Assembly (NCBI GenBank): GCA_021811105.1
Contig: JAJZPM010000002.1
Coordinates: 124,001 to 188,000 of the forward strand
Origin: Nitrospirota bacterium
GTDB lineage: Bacteria > Nitrospirota > Thermodesulfovibrionia > Thermodesulfovibrionales > UBA6898
Reading direction: 5' to 3'
Length of the DNA stretch: 64,000 nucleotides
Of the stretch, positions 63,127 to 64,000 are shown one piece after another (position 1 is the first letter of the stretch; the number at the start of each line of letters is the position of its first letter). A program made the translations under genes and the position numbers. The notes under the pieces are model-generated. The model made no database searches. It was not told the origin of the DNA and worked only from the letters and a program-made list of their open reading frames with translations.

Positions 63127-64000
63127 CCTTGTCTCGCCTCCACGACCTGCATCAGGTAACAAGCGTATTCTGCAGATATCGTGTCCCAGGTAAAGTTCCT
63201 CGCATATTCCCTGGCCTTGAGTCCCATTTCATTCCGAAGAGTTTCATCATTCAGGAGACGTCGCATTTTTTCGGCCAGGTCCCCTGAATCTCCTGTCTTG
63301 AAGCAAAGAGCAAACCCCGCGTCAACGGCATATCGCAGTTCCGGGATATCGCTGACGACAGCAGGTTTCCCAAATGCGGCGGCCTCGAGCACCACTATCC
63401 CCTGCCCCTCAAATCTCGACGGGACAACCAGAAAACTGGATTCTCTCAGGAACAGCCTCTTCCGGTCACCGGTCACTGTTCCCACCCATTCAACACTCGG
63501 ATTGTCCTCCAGCATCCGTAACAACCTCGTGCGGTCTCTGCCGTCCCCGGCGATTTTCAGTTTGACAGGCGCGGTCCTCATCGCGTCCGAGAGAATGTCA
63601 AGCCCCTTTTGTCTGATGTCGATCCTTCCCAAAAATGCTGCATAGTGACCGTCGGCAGAATCCTCTTCCAGATGCTCGTCGTGAATCCCCTGGGGAATGA
63701 CCGCACCGTCGATATGGAACCGCCTATTCAGGTTGTCCAGAAGAACGACGCAGTTTTCAAAAAATCTGGGATAAAACCTCTCGACAAGATAAAAAGGCAG
63801 GCCGGCGAGATTATACTTCTTTAATATTTCTTTTCCCATGTAATTCTGGATCTGCAGAACAACCGGTTTGTTCTTTACCAGACAACTAAACACCGGATTC
63901 CAAGGTGCAAAATCCTCCACGATAACGTCATACTCCGCCCAGTGTCTTCCAATATATCTGTTTGCCTGCCAGGCAAATGAAAAAGTGCTCCGCACATAGC
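63123..64000 (-). CDS. Family 4-type glycosyltransferase (partial, runs off the window)
   Basis: The reading frame is open to the right edge, so the N-terminus is missing. About 290 residues are present. The C-terminal donor-binding half is clear: HYAAFLGRIDIRQKGLDIL, KIAGDGRDR and the EX7E motif in SRFEGQGIVVLEAAAFGKP. It belongs to the GT4/GT-B group and likely adds a sugar in lipopolysaccharide or exopolysaccharide synthesis. Its stop overlaps the next gene start by four bases. Confidence 0.88.
   Translation of the reverse strand, partial: YVRSTFSFAWQANRYIGRHWAEYDVIVEDFAPWNPVFSCLVKNKPVVLQIQNYMGKEILKKYNLAGLPFYLVERFYPRFFENCVVLLDNLNRRFHIDGAVIPQGIHDEHLEEDSADGHYAAFLGRIDIRQKGLDILSDAMRTAPVKLKIAGDGRDRTRLLRMLEDNPSVEWVGTVTGDRKRLFLRESSFLVVPSRFEGQGIVVLEAAAFGKPAVVSDIPELRYAVDAGFALCFKTGDSGDLAEKMRRLLNDETLRNEMGLKAREYARNFTWDTISAEYACYLMQVVEARQG

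Overview
The window reads as a chromosomal piece of a Gram-negative, anaerobic or microaerophilic diazotroph. I infer a Nitrospirota lineage of the Thermodesulfovibrionia type. The reasons are the gene mix (anaerobe-type nifI genes, a formate dehydrogenase-like enzyme, EndoQ, PilA/PilT, a c-di-AMP riboswitch, an outer-membrane porin) and the many short dispersed repeats. No rRNA is present, so the taxonomy is inference only.

Region 1 (1-18.7 kb, all minus strand) is a nitrogen block. Read in the direction of transcription it starts with nifH, nifD, nifK, a fused nifE-nifN gene, nifX, nifI1, nifI2, a nif-type ferredoxin, a GNAT acetyltransferase, nifB, a hesA/moeB-like gene and the molybdate transporter genes modA, modB, modC. 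It continues with a second unit: a stand-alone NifA-type Fis helix-turn-helix protein, a beta-barrel porin, amtB and glnK, then a DUF1646 membrane protein, a CBS-pair protein and the start of a molybdopterin oxidoreductase. Three -24/-12 (sigma-54) promoters with exact GG-N10-GC spacing lie before nifH, nifB and the HTH-porin-amtB unit. Enhancer-like inverted repeats lie 86-98 bp upstream of the predicted starts. The logic is coherent: under nitrogen limitation sigma-54 turns on nitrogenase, cofactor synthesis, molybdate uptake and ammonium uptake, and PII proteins (NifI1/2, GlnK) shut down activity and transport.

Region 2 (18.8-32.7 kb) holds a c-di-AMP (ydaO-type) riboswitch and its APC transporter, a DUF2400 gene, murA, a lone HicB-like gene, a secreted Gln-rich protein, a TPR protein, and the housekeeping run rpmE-DUF1385-prfA-prmC. 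A PAS-GGDEF protein, an M28 peptidase and endonuclease Q follow.

Region 3 (32.7-40.9 kb) is accessory. It has a low-GC AAA ATPase with its own sigma-70 promoter, two tRNA genes (Glu-CTC, Gln-CTG), nrdR-glyA-rpiB, and then the wreck of a four-gene operon. That operon is DNA methylase (mod), ORF6N protein, type III-like helicase/nuclease (res) and GIY-YIG protein, each joined by an ATGA overlap. Three of the four genes are broken and only the ORF6N gene is intact.

Region 4 (41-64 kb) has tgt, a CBM9-like protein, a DUF4388 regulator with pilT, plsC, a cupin, a ferredoxin, pyrE, glnE, a peptide ABC transporter, uvrA, and a surface block with a large membrane protein, a type IV pilin and three glycosyltransferases; the last runs off the window.

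A recurrent theme is short repeats that have entered genes. A nonamer array forms the linker of the NifE-NifN fusion, and heptamer arrays form in-frame insertions in PrmC and UvrA. Small palindromic elements in the nif cluster end exactly at the stop codons of nifX and nifI2.
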